DNA of 36,675 nt. It comes from Alphaproteobacteria bacterium. GTDB lineage: Bacteria; Pseudomonadota; Alphaproteobacteria; JAJFIK01. The notes under the pieces were generated by a model, which was given only the letters and a program-made list of their open reading frames with translations, was not told the origin of the DNA and made no database searches. Below, in pieces: positions 24,168-32,363 of the stretch. How positions within the stretch are numbered: position 1 is the first letter of the stretch; the number at the start of each line of letters is the position of its first letter. Location: positions 1-36,675 of the forward strand of contig JAJFIL010000078.1 in assembly GCA_021774965.1 (NCBI GenBank), given 5' to 3'. The translations under genes were made by a program, and so were the position numbers.

Positions 24168-24815
24168 ATGAAACTCTATGATTACTGGCGCTCAACAGCG
24201 GCCTATCGCGTTCGCATTGCGCTGAACCTCAAGGGTATTGAGGCGACACACGAATATGTTCATCTGGTCAAGGATGGTGGGCAGAACAACCTCCCCGAAT
24301 TTAAAGCCATAAACCCTCAGGGGAAAATTCCGGCTCTGGTGCTGGATGATGGCACAGCGCTAAACCAGTCCATTGCCATTATGGAATACCTCGAAGAGGT
24401 CTATCCCGATCCCGCGATCCTACCGGCCGATCCCGTGGCCCGTGCTCAGGCGCGCGCCTTTGCCATGACCGTTGCGTGTGAGCTTCATGCGATAAACAAT
24501 TTGGCCGTCATGAAACATTTGGCAGCAACATTTGATTTAAAAGAAAGCAGCGGTCTTGATTGGATGACCCATTGGATGTCACTGGGGTTCGAAGCATTGG
24601 AGACAAGCGTTGCACGGCGTGACAATGATGGGCCTTATCTTTTTGGAGAGCTGCCAAGTATGGCGGATGCTTGTCTGGTTCCACAATTCTATAACGCCCG
24701 TCGCTGGGGCGTGGACCTGGACGCTTATCCGCGGCTGCGCAGCTATGACAAGGCGGCTCGTGCTCATGCCGCATTCGCTGCCGCAGCGCCAGAAGCTCAA
24801 GCGGATGCGGAGTAG
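24168..24815 (+). CDS. maiA: Maleylacetoacetate isomerase (zeta-class GST)
   Basis: 215 residues from ATG 24168; a GTG at 24159 is a weaker option. KLYDYWRSTAAYRVRIALNL is the N-terminal thioredoxin-fold motif with the catalytic Ser-Thr typical of zeta-class GSTs, followed by INPQGKIPALVLDDGTALNQ and SIAIMEYLEEVYP for glutathione binding. FGELPSMADACLVPQFYNAR lies in the helical domain. It isomerises maleylacetoacetate to fumarylacetoacetate using glutathione. Its substrate comes from HmgA and its product goes to the FAH enzyme encoded just upstream. Confidence 0.95.
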   Translation: MKLYDYWRSTAAYRVRIALNLKGIEATHEYVHLVKDGGQNNLPEFKAINPQGKIPALVLDDGTALNQSIAIMEYLEEVYPDPAILPADPVARAQARAFAMTVACELHAINNLAVMKHLAATFDLKESSGLDWMTHWMSLGFEALETSVARRDNDGPYLFGELPSMADACLVPQFYNARRWGVDLDAYPRLRSYDKAARAHAAFAAAAPEAQADAE

Positions 24816-24821
24816 TAGGTG

Positions 24822-25280
24822 ATGCCAATCAAGACCGGCAAGGTTCTCGATATGCAGCGCAAGGAAAAGCTCCGTGGAGAATTGGAGCAGATTTCCGAGG
24901 CCAATGTCAGCGTGGAGCGCGGCATCGAAGGTGATCTCCGCGGCACCATGAAAAATGCACAGATCACGCTTGTCTCCAAAGAAGCCTGGGCAGCGACCAT
25001 GAACGATCTCAAGCCAGCCTCGGAGCTGGACTGGTCAGCTCGGCGCGCCAACGTGCTGGTGGACGGCATGGAGTTTAACGAAAGTACTGGTGCGATCATC
25101 ACCATTGGGGACGTGGTTCTAGAAGTGATGAGCGAGACCGATCCTTGCGCAATGATGGACCAGGCATATGTTGGCCTGAAAGAGGCGCTGGTTCAGGACT
25201 GGCGCGGCGGTTGCCGGACAAAGGTTCTAAAGCCGGGCGCAATTAAACTGGGTGATACAGTCACCATGGAAAGGAAATAA
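24822..25280 (+). CDS. MOSC-domain protein
   Basis: 152 residues, a stand-alone MOSC domain. RGIEGDLRGTMKNAQITLVS is the usual start of the fold, SARRANVLVDGMEFNES and GAIITIGDVVLEV the middle, and DWRGGCRTKVLKPGAIKLGD holds the single conserved Cys that in molybdenum-cofactor sulfurases and relatives carries sulfur. Known MOSC proteins include mARC-type and YiiM-type N-reductases that bind molybdenum cofactor. It sits 6 bases after maiA and 5 before the aminotransferase, so it belongs to the operon although no molybdoenzyme is part of this pathway. ATG 24822 preferred to GTG 24819. Confidence 0.85.
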   Translation: MPIKTGKVLDMQRKEKLRGELEQISEANVSVERGIEGDLRGTMKNAQITLVSKEAWAATMNDLKPASELDWSARRANVLVDGMEFNESTGAIITIGDVVLEVMSETDPCAMMDQAYVGLKEALVQDWRGGCRTKVLKPGAIKLGDTVTMERK

Positions 25281-25285
25281 GAGAC

Positions 25286-26374
25286 ATGGCACCGAACATT
25301 CGGCCAAGCCTTCTCAAGATCGATCCCTATCAGGCAGGCCAGAGCCAGCTTGAAGGTGTCGCTCGGGTGATCAAGCTTTCGTCCAACGAAAACACACTCG
25401 GCCCCAGCCCAAAAGCATTGGAAGCCTATAAGGCGGCTGCGACAGACATGCAGCTTTATCCGGATCCATCGTCGGCCAAGCTGCGCAAGGCCTTGGCAGA
25501 TCACTGGGACCTGAAGGCGGATCGCATTCTGACAGGTACAGGCTCTGATCATTTGCTGGATCTTTTGTGCCAGGCCTACGCTGGTGAAGGCGACGAAGTT
25601 CTATTTCCTACACTGACATTTCCCATGTACCAGATTGCCAGCCATTCAGTTGGCGCAACACCGGTGCATGCGGCCATGGATGGAGATGCGGTCTCTATTG
25701 ATACGCTCCTCGAGGCTGCGAATGTAAAGACCAAACTGGTCTATCTCGCCAACCCCAATAATCCTACAGGGCATTATCTTCCCAAAGGTGAAGTAGAGCG
25801 CTTGCGCGCAGGCCTGCCATCAGAGTGTTTGTTGGTACTCGATAGTGCCTATGCGGAGTATGTCGATGATCCAGCCTACACCGCCGGAGCAGACATTGTG
25901 GACGCCTCAATTGAGAGCGGTGCCAACAACGTAGTGATGACGCGAACGTTCTCCAAGATGTTCGCTCTCGCTGGCTTGCGCGTGGGTTGGGCCTATGGTC
26001 CTGACGATGTGATCGGTGCCGTTGGCCGTATCCGCGCGCCCTTTGCGGTCTCTGTTCCGGCCGAAGCTGCCGCCATCGCTGCCTTGGCCGATGAGGAAAG
26101 CTTCAAAGCCTCTCTTGCCCACAACAGCGAGTGGCTGCCCCGGGTAAACGATCAACTTCGGGAGCTTGGCTTCGAGGTAACGGAAGGTGTCGGCAACTTT
26201 GCCTTCTTCCGCGTGCCCTCAAGCATGGGCACGTGGACCGAATTAGACGATCACCTGAAATCCCACGGCATCATCATCCGCGCCATCCCACCGGCAAACG
26301 CCTTGCGCGTTACCATTGGGACAGCGGAAGAAAATGAGGCTTTCCTGAAAGCCATCGCGAGTTTTGGGAGCTAG
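25286..26374 (+). CDS. HisC-type (histidinol-phosphate/aromatic amino acid) aminotransferase
   Basis: 362 residues, PLP fold-type I, HisC size. IKLSSNENTLGPSPKALEAY is the N-terminal signature, LANPNNPTGHYLP the pocket segment, LVLDSAYAEYVDDPAY binds the pyridine ring, and Lys224 in RTFSKMFALAGLRVGWAYG forms the Schiff base. Family members act on histidinol phosphate, and several also on tyrosine and phenylalanine. As the last gene of the tyrosine operon, it is the best candidate for the transaminase that makes 4-hydroxyphenylpyruvate. I cannot exclude that it serves histidine synthesis. Its stop overlaps the convergent DUF885 stop by 4 bases. Confidence 0.88.
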   Translation: MAPNIRPSLLKIDPYQAGQSQLEGVARVIKLSSNENTLGPSPKALEAYKAAATDMQLYPDPSSAKLRKALADHWDLKADRILTGTGSDHLLDLLCQAYAGEGDEVLFPTLTFPMYQIASHSVGATPVHAAMDGDAVSIDTLLEAANVKTKLVYLANPNNPTGHYLPKGEVERLRAGLPSECLLVLDSAYAEYVDDPAYTAGADIVDASIESGANNVVMTRTFSKMFALAGLRVGWAYGPDDVIGAVGRIRAPFAVSVPAEAAAIAALADEESFKASLAHNSEWLPRVNDQLRELGFEVTEGVGNFAFFRVPSSMGTWTELDDHLKSHGIIIRAIPPANALRVTIGTAEENEAFLKAIASFGS

Positions 26375-28236
26375 TTTGCCAGCTCTTCGTCGATGTAGCT
26401 CTGCACTAAGCGCTCAAGCACTGGCATAGGCACGCTGCCGTTGCCCAGCACCACGTCGTGGAAATCGCGAATGTCAAACTCGTCGCCAAGAGATGTTTGC
26501 GCGTGAGCACGAAGCTCATAAATGCGCCGCGAACCCATTCGATAGGATAATGCCTGCCCGGGCCACACCACATAGCGATCCGTTTCAGACCGAACAACGC
26601 CTTCGGCCAGCGCCGTGTTGGCCGTCATGTAGTCATAGGCTTGTGAGCGGGTCCAATGGTGATGATGAATGCCCGTGTCCACAACCAGACGCACAGAACG
26701 CCAGAGCTGGGATGTCAGGAGGCCAAACTCCGAATAAGGGTCTTCGAAAAAGCCCATCTCCCGAGCGAGCCCTTCGGCATAGAGCCCCCAGCCTTCGCCA
26801 TAGGCAAAGGAGAAGAAGAAGTGCTTGCGGAAGTCGGGCACGTCTTCCAATTCCTGTTCAATAGCATTTTGGAAATGGTGGCCCGGAACGGCTTCGTGAT
26901 AGGTGATGGTTTCCATGGTATGCCGCGGCCAATCTTCCATGGTGAGCAGGTTTGCGTAATAGATGCCCGGGCGCGAGCCATCCAGTGCCGGGGAGCTATA
27001 GTGAGCCACGGGAGATACACTCTCGCGGTATTGCTCAATGCGGCGCACTTCCAAAGCTGCTTCAGGCAGAAGATTGAACCACTCCGGCGTGGCTGCCATG
27101 ATTTGATCCGTCATGGTTGTTGAGTCCGCGATAAACTGCGCGCGACCTTCATCCGTATCGGGGTAATAATTCTCTTCCCAAGCCATGACGAAGGCAAAGA
27201 ACTCATGCAAGCTACCTTCAAAGCCCACTTCATCCATAATGGCCTGCATCTCGCCTTGAATGCGGGCAACCTCAGAGAGGCCATATTCATGAATTTCAGC
27301 CGGGCTTAATTCCGATTCAGAAAACCGCCGTGCCCGATAGGCATAGTAGGCCTCCCCATTGGGCACCTGCCAGACGCCATCTTCATGGGACGTCAGCGGA
27401 ATGGCCTCGTCCAGTGCAGCGCTCACGTTCTCAAAGCCAGCACGCATAGGGGTGACCATGGCGGCGATGGCCTCAGACAGAAGGCGGTCCTTCTCTTCCT
27501 GGCTGATGTCCAGTGCTCCGACTTTGGCCGTGAAATCAGCCAACAGAGTTGAAGGCTCGCCGTCATCAAAGGGCGCACCAGTCAAGACCGCATCCACCAT
27601 GGCTTTGACCTGCGGATAAACAAAACCTGGGGGCAAGGTGCCAAATTCGGTTCGGTCCCGGATGACTTGCGCCAGTTGGTTCAGGGCTATCTCGTAATTT
27701 TGAAGGCGCGAAATGTAGGCCTCCGCATCACTCACGGAATTTACCTGATGGATCTGGGTCAAGACCCGAATGGAGCTGGCCGGGAAAGGAAACATTTGGG
27801 TGACAGCATACTGCTGGCGCAAAAAGTTGACTGCCTCAATGGTGTTATTGGCTTGCTCTTCAAAGATCAGATAGCTGACCTGATCGGCCTCGTTCAATGT
27901 GTCGTAGTCGAACTCAGATTCAAGGCGATCTAACCAGGCTTGGGTGCGGATAACGTTTTCAATGGCACCATCGTCGGAGAGGTCAGACCATTCTCCCATG
28001 CCTTCACTGCGCCCAAGACGGGTTGCCGATTCAGGGCTGTGCAGAATTCGGTCTTCAAAAAAGTCATTGAAGAAGACGGCTAGGTGCTCACTTTGGCTCA
28101 TCGCAACGACTTCGGTCATCGCCTGAGAATCGGTTCCTGCTGCTTGCTCGGGACTTGAGGTCGCTTCCTGCTCGCCGCAACCCATCAACAACAGTGCCGC
28201 GGCGCTGCTCAACAAAAGTGATTTACCAATACTCAT
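26371..28236 (-). CDS. DUF885 lipoprotein, putative zinc metallopeptidase (paralogue A)
   Basis: 621 residues. The N-terminus has a lipoprotein signal with lipobox LLMGC and lipidated Cys20, so the protein is attached to a membrane facing the periplasm. The DUF885 core carries HEAVPGHH at residues 447-454 (in TYHEAVPGHHFQ), EGWGLYAE about 40 residues later, and RYVVWPGQALSYRMG. His, Glu, His and a downstream Glu suggest a zinc peptidase site, though the family is poorly characterised. GAGGAGG at a 7-base distance supports the start. It is 58 bases downstream of paralogue B and probably co-transcribed with it. All motifs are intact. Confidence 0.88.
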   Translation of the reverse strand: MSIGKSLLLSSAAALLLMGCGEQEATSSPEQAAGTDSQAMTEVVAMSQSEHLAVFFNDFFEDRILHSPESATRLGRSEGMGEWSDLSDDGAIENVIRTQAWLDRLESEFDYDTLNEADQVSYLIFEEQANNTIEAVNFLRQQYAVTQMFPFPASSIRVLTQIHQVNSVSDAEAYISRLQNYEIALNQLAQVIRDRTEFGTLPPGFVYPQVKAMVDAVLTGAPFDDGEPSTLLADFTAKVGALDISQEEKDRLLSEAIAAMVTPMRAGFENVSAALDEAIPLTSHEDGVWQVPNGEAYYAYRARRFSESELSPAEIHEYGLSEVARIQGEMQAIMDEVGFEGSLHEFFAFVMAWEENYYPDTDEGRAQFIADSTTMTDQIMAATPEWFNLLPEAALEVRRIEQYRESVSPVAHYSSPALDGSRPGIYYANLLTMEDWPRHTMETITYHEAVPGHHFQNAIEQELEDVPDFRKHFFFSFAYGEGWGLYAEGLAREMGFFEDPYSEFGLLTSQLWRSVRLVVDTGIHHHHWTRSQAYDYMTANTALAEGVVRSETDRYVVWPGQALSYRMGSRRIYELRAHAQTSLGDEFDIRDFHDVVLGNGSVPMPVLERLVQSYIDEELAN

Positions 28237-28294
28237 CTCATGCCCTCCTCAGGCATTTTTCCGTCCATTTGTTTCGTTGTTGGCCGTGACCAAA

Positions 28295-30178
28295 TCAGTC
28301 TGCGAGCTCCTGCTCGATATAGCGGCGTACGTTTGCTTCCAAGATAGGAAGCGGTACTGCGCCGGAGCTTAGAACCGCATCGTGGAAATAGCGGATATCG
28401 AACTCATCCCCCAACGCCTCTTGCGCCTCGCCTCGAAGATCAAGAATGCGCTGCTTGCCTACGCGATAGGCCAGCGCTTGACCGGGCCAAATGATATAGC
28501 GATTAATCTCGGCTTCGACGACGCCAGCGGAAAGTGCGGAATTCTCCAACATGTAATCGTAGGCTTCCTGACGGGTCCAGCGTTTGTGATGCATGCCCGT
28601 GTCCACCACCAGGCGCACGGCGCGCCAGATGTCCGTCGCCAGGCGCCCAAAATTTGAATAGGGATCTTCATAAAAACCCATATCGTGCGCCACCAGTTCG
28701 GAATAAAGCCCCCAGCCTTCGACAAAGGCCGTGTTGCGGAACATGCCTTGGGTGCGGAAATCGGGAAGGCCTTCAAGTTCCTGCATCAACGCGATCTGGA
28801 AATGGTGTCCCGGAACGCCCTCATGATAGGTGATGGCTTCCATGATGTGCCGTGGCCACAGATCCATGGTGCGCAGATTGGCATAGTAGATACCTGGCTG
28901 CGAGCCATCGGGTGCCGGGCGATTATAATGAGCAATGGTGCCCATCTCTTCGCGAAAGGCTTCCACACGGCGCACTTCCATGGGTGCCTGGGGCAGCAGA
29001 TTAAAGAACTCCGGCGTGCGCGCCATCAGCTCATCCGTCATGGCCCGCGCATCGGTAAGAAACGCCTCGCGACCTTCATCCGTATTGGGATAGAAATTGT
29101 CTGGATTGGTCTGCATGTGAACAAAGAATTCCTGCAGGGTGCCCTCAAAGCCAACTTCGACCATGATCTCCCGCATCTGGTCATGAATGCGGGCAACCTC
29201 GACCAGCCCCCAATCGTGAATTTCGTCCGGGGTCATATCTGTTTGGGTGTTGGCCCGCACACGCTCGGCGTAATAGGCATCGCCGTTGGGAAGGCGCCAA
29301 ACGCCATCTTCCGTGGTGGAAAGAGGAATGGCCTCATGAAGGGCAGAGGCAACATCGCGAAATCCGCGCGCCATAGGCCCAACCATGGCACCTGTTGCCT
29401 CAGCCAGCAGCCGGTCTTTTTCTTCCTGAGAAATATCCAACGCCTCTACTTTGCCGGTAAAATCTTTGAGCAGTGTTGAGGCTTCTCCATCATCAAAGGG
29501 TGCGCCACTGATGGCTTCTTCAACAACGGTCAAGACCATGGGGTAGGTGAACGTGGGAGGCAGCACGCCCAAGTCCGTCCGGTCCCTGATCAATGCGGCA
29601 ACCTGGCCCATGGCGGTCTCATAATTGCGCAGCCGAGAGATGTAGGCCTCGGCGTCTTCTACGGTTTCGACGGTGTGATAACGCACAAGCATCAACTGTG
29701 ACTGGGCGGGGAAGGAATACATCTGCGTGACGGGATAGGCGAGGCGGAAAAACCCGGCTGCCTCGATGCGCCGTTCCATGCCGTATTCATAGACTTGGTA
29801 GGAAAGCTGATCGGCTTCGTTTAACGCATCGAAATCAAATTCGTGCAGTTGATCGAGGGAGGCCTGAGCAAGACGTGTTTCCTCAATGGTGTTGGTGTCT
29901 GTGCGCGTATCCCATTCGCCCATGCGCTCTTTGCGACCTTGGTAGGTTAGACGCTCGGGGCTGCGCATCAACCCTGCTTCAAACTCCTCAGCAAAAAATG
30001 CGTTCAGGCGTGCCCCTTCAGATTCTGTATCAACTTCCGGCACTGGAACCGCCTCCGGTGCCGTAGCGGTAGTTGCTTCAGCTTCGCTTGTTTCTGTTTC
30101 GGCGTTGTCGGACTGGCCGCAGGCGGAAAGCAGAAGAGCCGTCAGGCCGATCACTAAAAGAGAGATATGCGTGCGCAT
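28295..30178 (-). CDS. DUF885 lipoprotein, putative zinc metallopeptidase (paralogue B)
   Basis: 627 residues. The signal peptide ends in the lipobox LLSAC with Cys20, followed by a Ser/Glu/Thr/Ala-rich linker to about residue 55. Motifs: HEGVPGHH at residues 452-459, EGWGLYSE, and RYIIWPGQALAYRVG. It closely resembles paralogue A along the whole length, for example ALDISQEEKDRLL in both, so A and B are likely a more recent duplication. It has its own promoter at about 30261-30290. A role in periplasmic peptide cleavage or scavenging is inferred from the motif and the lipoprotein signal. Confidence 0.88.
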   Translation of the reverse strand: MRTHISLLVIGLTALLLSACGQSDNAETETSEAEATTATAPEAVPVPEVDTESEGARLNAFFAEEFEAGLMRSPERLTYQGRKERMGEWDTRTDTNTIEETRLAQASLDQLHEFDFDALNEADQLSYQVYEYGMERRIEAAGFFRLAYPVTQMYSFPAQSQLMLVRYHTVETVEDAEAYISRLRNYETAMGQVAALIRDRTDLGVLPPTFTYPMVLTVVEEAISGAPFDDGEASTLLKDFTGKVEALDISQEEKDRLLAEATGAMVGPMARGFRDVASALHEAIPLSTTEDGVWRLPNGDAYYAERVRANTQTDMTPDEIHDWGLVEVARIHDQMREIMVEVGFEGTLQEFFVHMQTNPDNFYPNTDEGREAFLTDARAMTDELMARTPEFFNLLPQAPMEVRRVEAFREEMGTIAHYNRPAPDGSQPGIYYANLRTMDLWPRHIMEAITYHEGVPGHHFQIALMQELEGLPDFRTQGMFRNTAFVEGWGLYSELVAHDMGFYEDPYSNFGRLATDIWRAVRLVVDTGMHHKRWTRQEAYDYMLENSALSAGVVEAEINRYIIWPGQALAYRVGKQRILDLRGEAQEALGDEFDIRYFHDAVLSSGAVPLPILEANVRRYIEQELAD

Positions 30179-30260
30179 GTGCGTTCCCCAATCTGGTCAC
30201 CGAGTGCCATGACCCGATGCCCTTGTCTCAGACCCGTCTCGGTGGGCCTCACTTGGGGCA

Positions 30261-30293
30261 TAACAAATAGGGCCCGGGGGTTTGTGTCAAACG
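30261..30293 (-). promoter_or_regulatory. Promoter of DUF885 paralogue B
   Basis: On the minus strand CGTTTGACA (30293-30285), 14 bases, then CTATTTGTTA (30270-30261). TTGACA is a perfect -35, and the CTAT-containing block fits the -10 of alphaproteobacterial housekeeping promoters. The same two blocks with identical spacing precede paralogue C. Confidence 0.65.
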
Positions 30294-30299
30294 CCCGGG
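30273..30299 (-). terminator. Strong hairpin after paralogue C, overlapping the next -35
   Basis: CCCGGGGGTTTG (30273-30284) and CAAACGCCCGGG (30288-30299) pair at 11 of 12 positions around a TGT loop. It lies 24 bases past the stop of paralogue C. On the minus strand it is followed by the moderately T-rich CCTATTTGTTA, so it may act as a weak terminator. It contains the -35 of paralogue B. Confidence 0.5.
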
Positions 30300-30322
30300 T
30301 CTCACGGATCTGCAATCAGGGT

Positions 30323-32224
30323 TTAGTTCGACTGTGCAGCTGCAATATATCGATCCACCATTTCGTCCAGAACCGGCATAGGAACGGAGCCCGAACCAAT
30401 GATGACGCTATGGAATTCGCGGATATCAAAGGTCTCTCCCAGCGTTTCCTGGGCCCGCGCGCGGTGGCGCAGAATCTCTGACATGCCCATTTTGTAGGAA
30501 AGCGCCTGGGTGGGCCAAACCATGTAGCGGCGAATTTCCCCCGCCACAAAATTGTCCGCCAGCGCAGAATTGGCCTGCATATATTCCAACGCCTGTTGCT
30601 GATCCCAGCGGTGATAATGAATGCCCGTATCCACCACCAGACGCACGGCGCGGAACAGCTCTGCATTCAGCCGACCAAAATCCGCATAAGGGTCCGACAA
30701 AAGACCAAGCTCCGAGGCAAGGCGCTCGGTGTAAAGCGCCCAGCCTTCGTTGAAGACGCCAAAGCCCACATAGTTCTGGAAGGTAGGAATACCTGTCAGC
30801 TCCTGTGCGGTGGCGATCTGAAAGTGGTGTCCGGGGACAGCCTCGTGGAACACCAACGTGTCCACGTGCCAGGTGCGCCAATTATCCATGAGCCGTTGAT
30901 TGGCGTAGAAGATACCGGGCGTAGAGCCATCCGGCGCCGGGCGGGTATAAAACGCCCGTCCTGCATTGGCCTGGCGATAAGGCTCCACCCGGCGGATCTC
31001 TACTGGGGCCTGGGGAATGGAATTGAAATACTCCGGTGCCACCGCATTTACGCGGGTTAAGGCCGCTTCCATATCCGCCATATGGGCAGCTCTACCCGCG
31101 TCGTCGTCGGTGTAGCGAAACTCATCTACTTCATTTAGATGGACAAAGAATTCATCCAACGTGCCTTCAAAACCCACCTGCACCATGATCCCTTCCATTT
31201 CGGCGCGAATGCGAGCGACTTCAGCCAGCCCATAGTCATGAACCTCGGCTGCCGTCATATCTGAGCCGAGACGTTGGCGCATCAAGACCTGGTAATAGGC
31301 CTCCCCGTCAGGGTGCCTCCAAATGCCCTCATCCGAGGTGGCATGAACTTGTGCTTCTTCCATGGTCGCGATGAGGCCAGCATACCCGCGCGCAAGGGGC
31401 ACCAGGATTGCTGTTCGCGCCGATGAAATCAACTCGGCCTTTTCGTCATCCGAAATATCCAGCGCTTCTACCTTGGCGGCAAAGTCAATCATGATGGGGT
31501 GATTGGTGTATTCACTTTCGGTCGCCAGGGCGGCCAGACCTCGGGCCTCGCCAATGGTTGCAGGATACATAAAGGCCGGTGGATGGGTGCCGTAGGCAAC
31601 CCGTGTGCGGACAGCTTCGCTGATTTGAGCAAAAGCCGCCTCAAGGCCCCTGATACGCGCGATATAGGCTTCCGCATCGGAGATGTCTGCGATCTGATGG
31701 CGATTGGCGAGGAAAGAATTGGCAGAGCTGACCAATGAGCGGCGATGATTGATGGGATAATTGTTACGGTAAAACTCGCTCGCAACAACGCGCTGCTGGG
31801 CCCGTTCTTCAAATATCAGATAGGAGATTTGGGCATCCGGGGGCAGGAGGCTGTAGTCAATCTCGTGGAGCTGCTCCAGCCAATAGGTGTCTCGCTCAAT
31901 CTGCACAGCATACTGATTATCTGAATAATCGTCCCACTCGCCATAGCGTTCGCGGCGGCCCAATTGGGTCAGGAACTCCGGGCTGCGGGAAAGCTCATCC
32001 GCGAAGGCAGCTTCTGCAAGGGCATAAAAGGCAGCCGTGTTGTCTGCGGTGGAAGCGTCGATGGTCTCGGGCGCGATAGGCTCCTCAAGGGCTTCCTCGA
32101 CGGTGCTGGTTTGCGCAACCTCTGCCGGGCGTGGCGGAACCGCTACGTCATCTCGCTGCAGGCTCATAAAAACAAGGCCCAGGGCCGAGCCGATCAAGAG
32201 AATATACGCAGGATAATTGCTCAT
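30323..32224 (-). CDS. DUF885 protein, membrane-anchored (paralogue C)
   Basis: 633 residues. Motifs: HEAVPGHH at residues 460-467 (VFHEAVPGHHFQ), EGWALYTE, and RYMVWPTQALSYKMG, where Pro-Thr replaces the Pro-Gly of A and B. The N-terminus NYPAYILLIGSALGLVFMSL is a signal anchor without a lipobox Cys, so unlike A and B it should be held by a helix or cleaved rather than lipidated. It is the most divergent of the three but keeps the same domain order and length. It has its own promoter at about 32286-32318. The same putative zinc peptidase function is assumed. Confidence 0.88.
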   Translation of the reverse strand: MSNYPAYILLIGSALGLVFMSLQRDDVAVPPRPAEVAQTSTVEEALEEPIAPETIDASTADNTAAFYALAEAAFADELSRSPEFLTQLGRRERYGEWDDYSDNQYAVQIERDTYWLEQLHEIDYSLLPPDAQISYLIFEERAQQRVVASEFYRNNYPINHRRSLVSSANSFLANRHQIADISDAEAYIARIRGLEAAFAQISEAVRTRVAYGTHPPAFMYPATIGEARGLAALATESEYTNHPIMIDFAAKVEALDISDDEKAELISSARTAILVPLARGYAGLIATMEEAQVHATSDEGIWRHPDGEAYYQVLMRQRLGSDMTAAEVHDYGLAEVARIRAEMEGIMVQVGFEGTLDEFFVHLNEVDEFRYTDDDAGRAAHMADMEAALTRVNAVAPEYFNSIPQAPVEIRRVEPYRQANAGRAFYTRPAPDGSTPGIFYANQRLMDNWRTWHVDTLVFHEAVPGHHFQIATAQELTGIPTFQNYVGFGVFNEGWALYTERLASELGLLSDPYADFGRLNAELFRAVRLVVDTGIHYHRWDQQQALEYMQANSALADNFVAGEIRRYMVWPTQALSYKMGMSEILRHRARAQETLGETFDIREFHSVIIGSGSVPMPVLDEMVDRYIAAAQSN

Positions 32225-32251
32225 GGTGGTTCCATCATGGTTCGGGGCAGG

Positions 32252-32276
32252 CCTTTGGGCCCAAGTGGGCCCAAGG
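32252..32276 (-). other. Hairpin in the leader of paralogue C (twin TGGGCCCA)
   Basis: TGGGCCCA, itself a palindrome, occurs at 32256-32263 and 32266-32273 with 2 bases between. With flanking CCTT and AGG the two copies form a stem of about 11 bp. It lies between promoter and ATG of paralogue C. No T-run is present. Confidence 0.5.
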
Positions 32277-32285
32277 TGAGGAACC

Positions 32286-32318
32286 TAACAAATAGCGGCA
32301 AGGGCTGGATGTCAAACG
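32286..32318 (-). promoter_or_regulatory. Promoter of DUF885 paralogue C
   Basis: On the minus strand CGTTTGACA (32318-32310), 14 bases, then CTATTTGTTA (32295-32286). Both blocks and the spacing are identical to those before paralogue B, while the 14-base spacer differs, which marks them as functional elements. Confidence 0.65.
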
Positions 32319-32363
32319 GGGATCGGCATTCGAAGCTGCTGACGAAACGCGTGTCGCGGAGGC

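Noticed and set aside
26371-32224. Recombination artefact as explanation of the three DUF885 copies
   Set aside because: The copies differ clearly in protein and DNA sequence and in membrane signals, so this is an old duplication rather than an assembly error.
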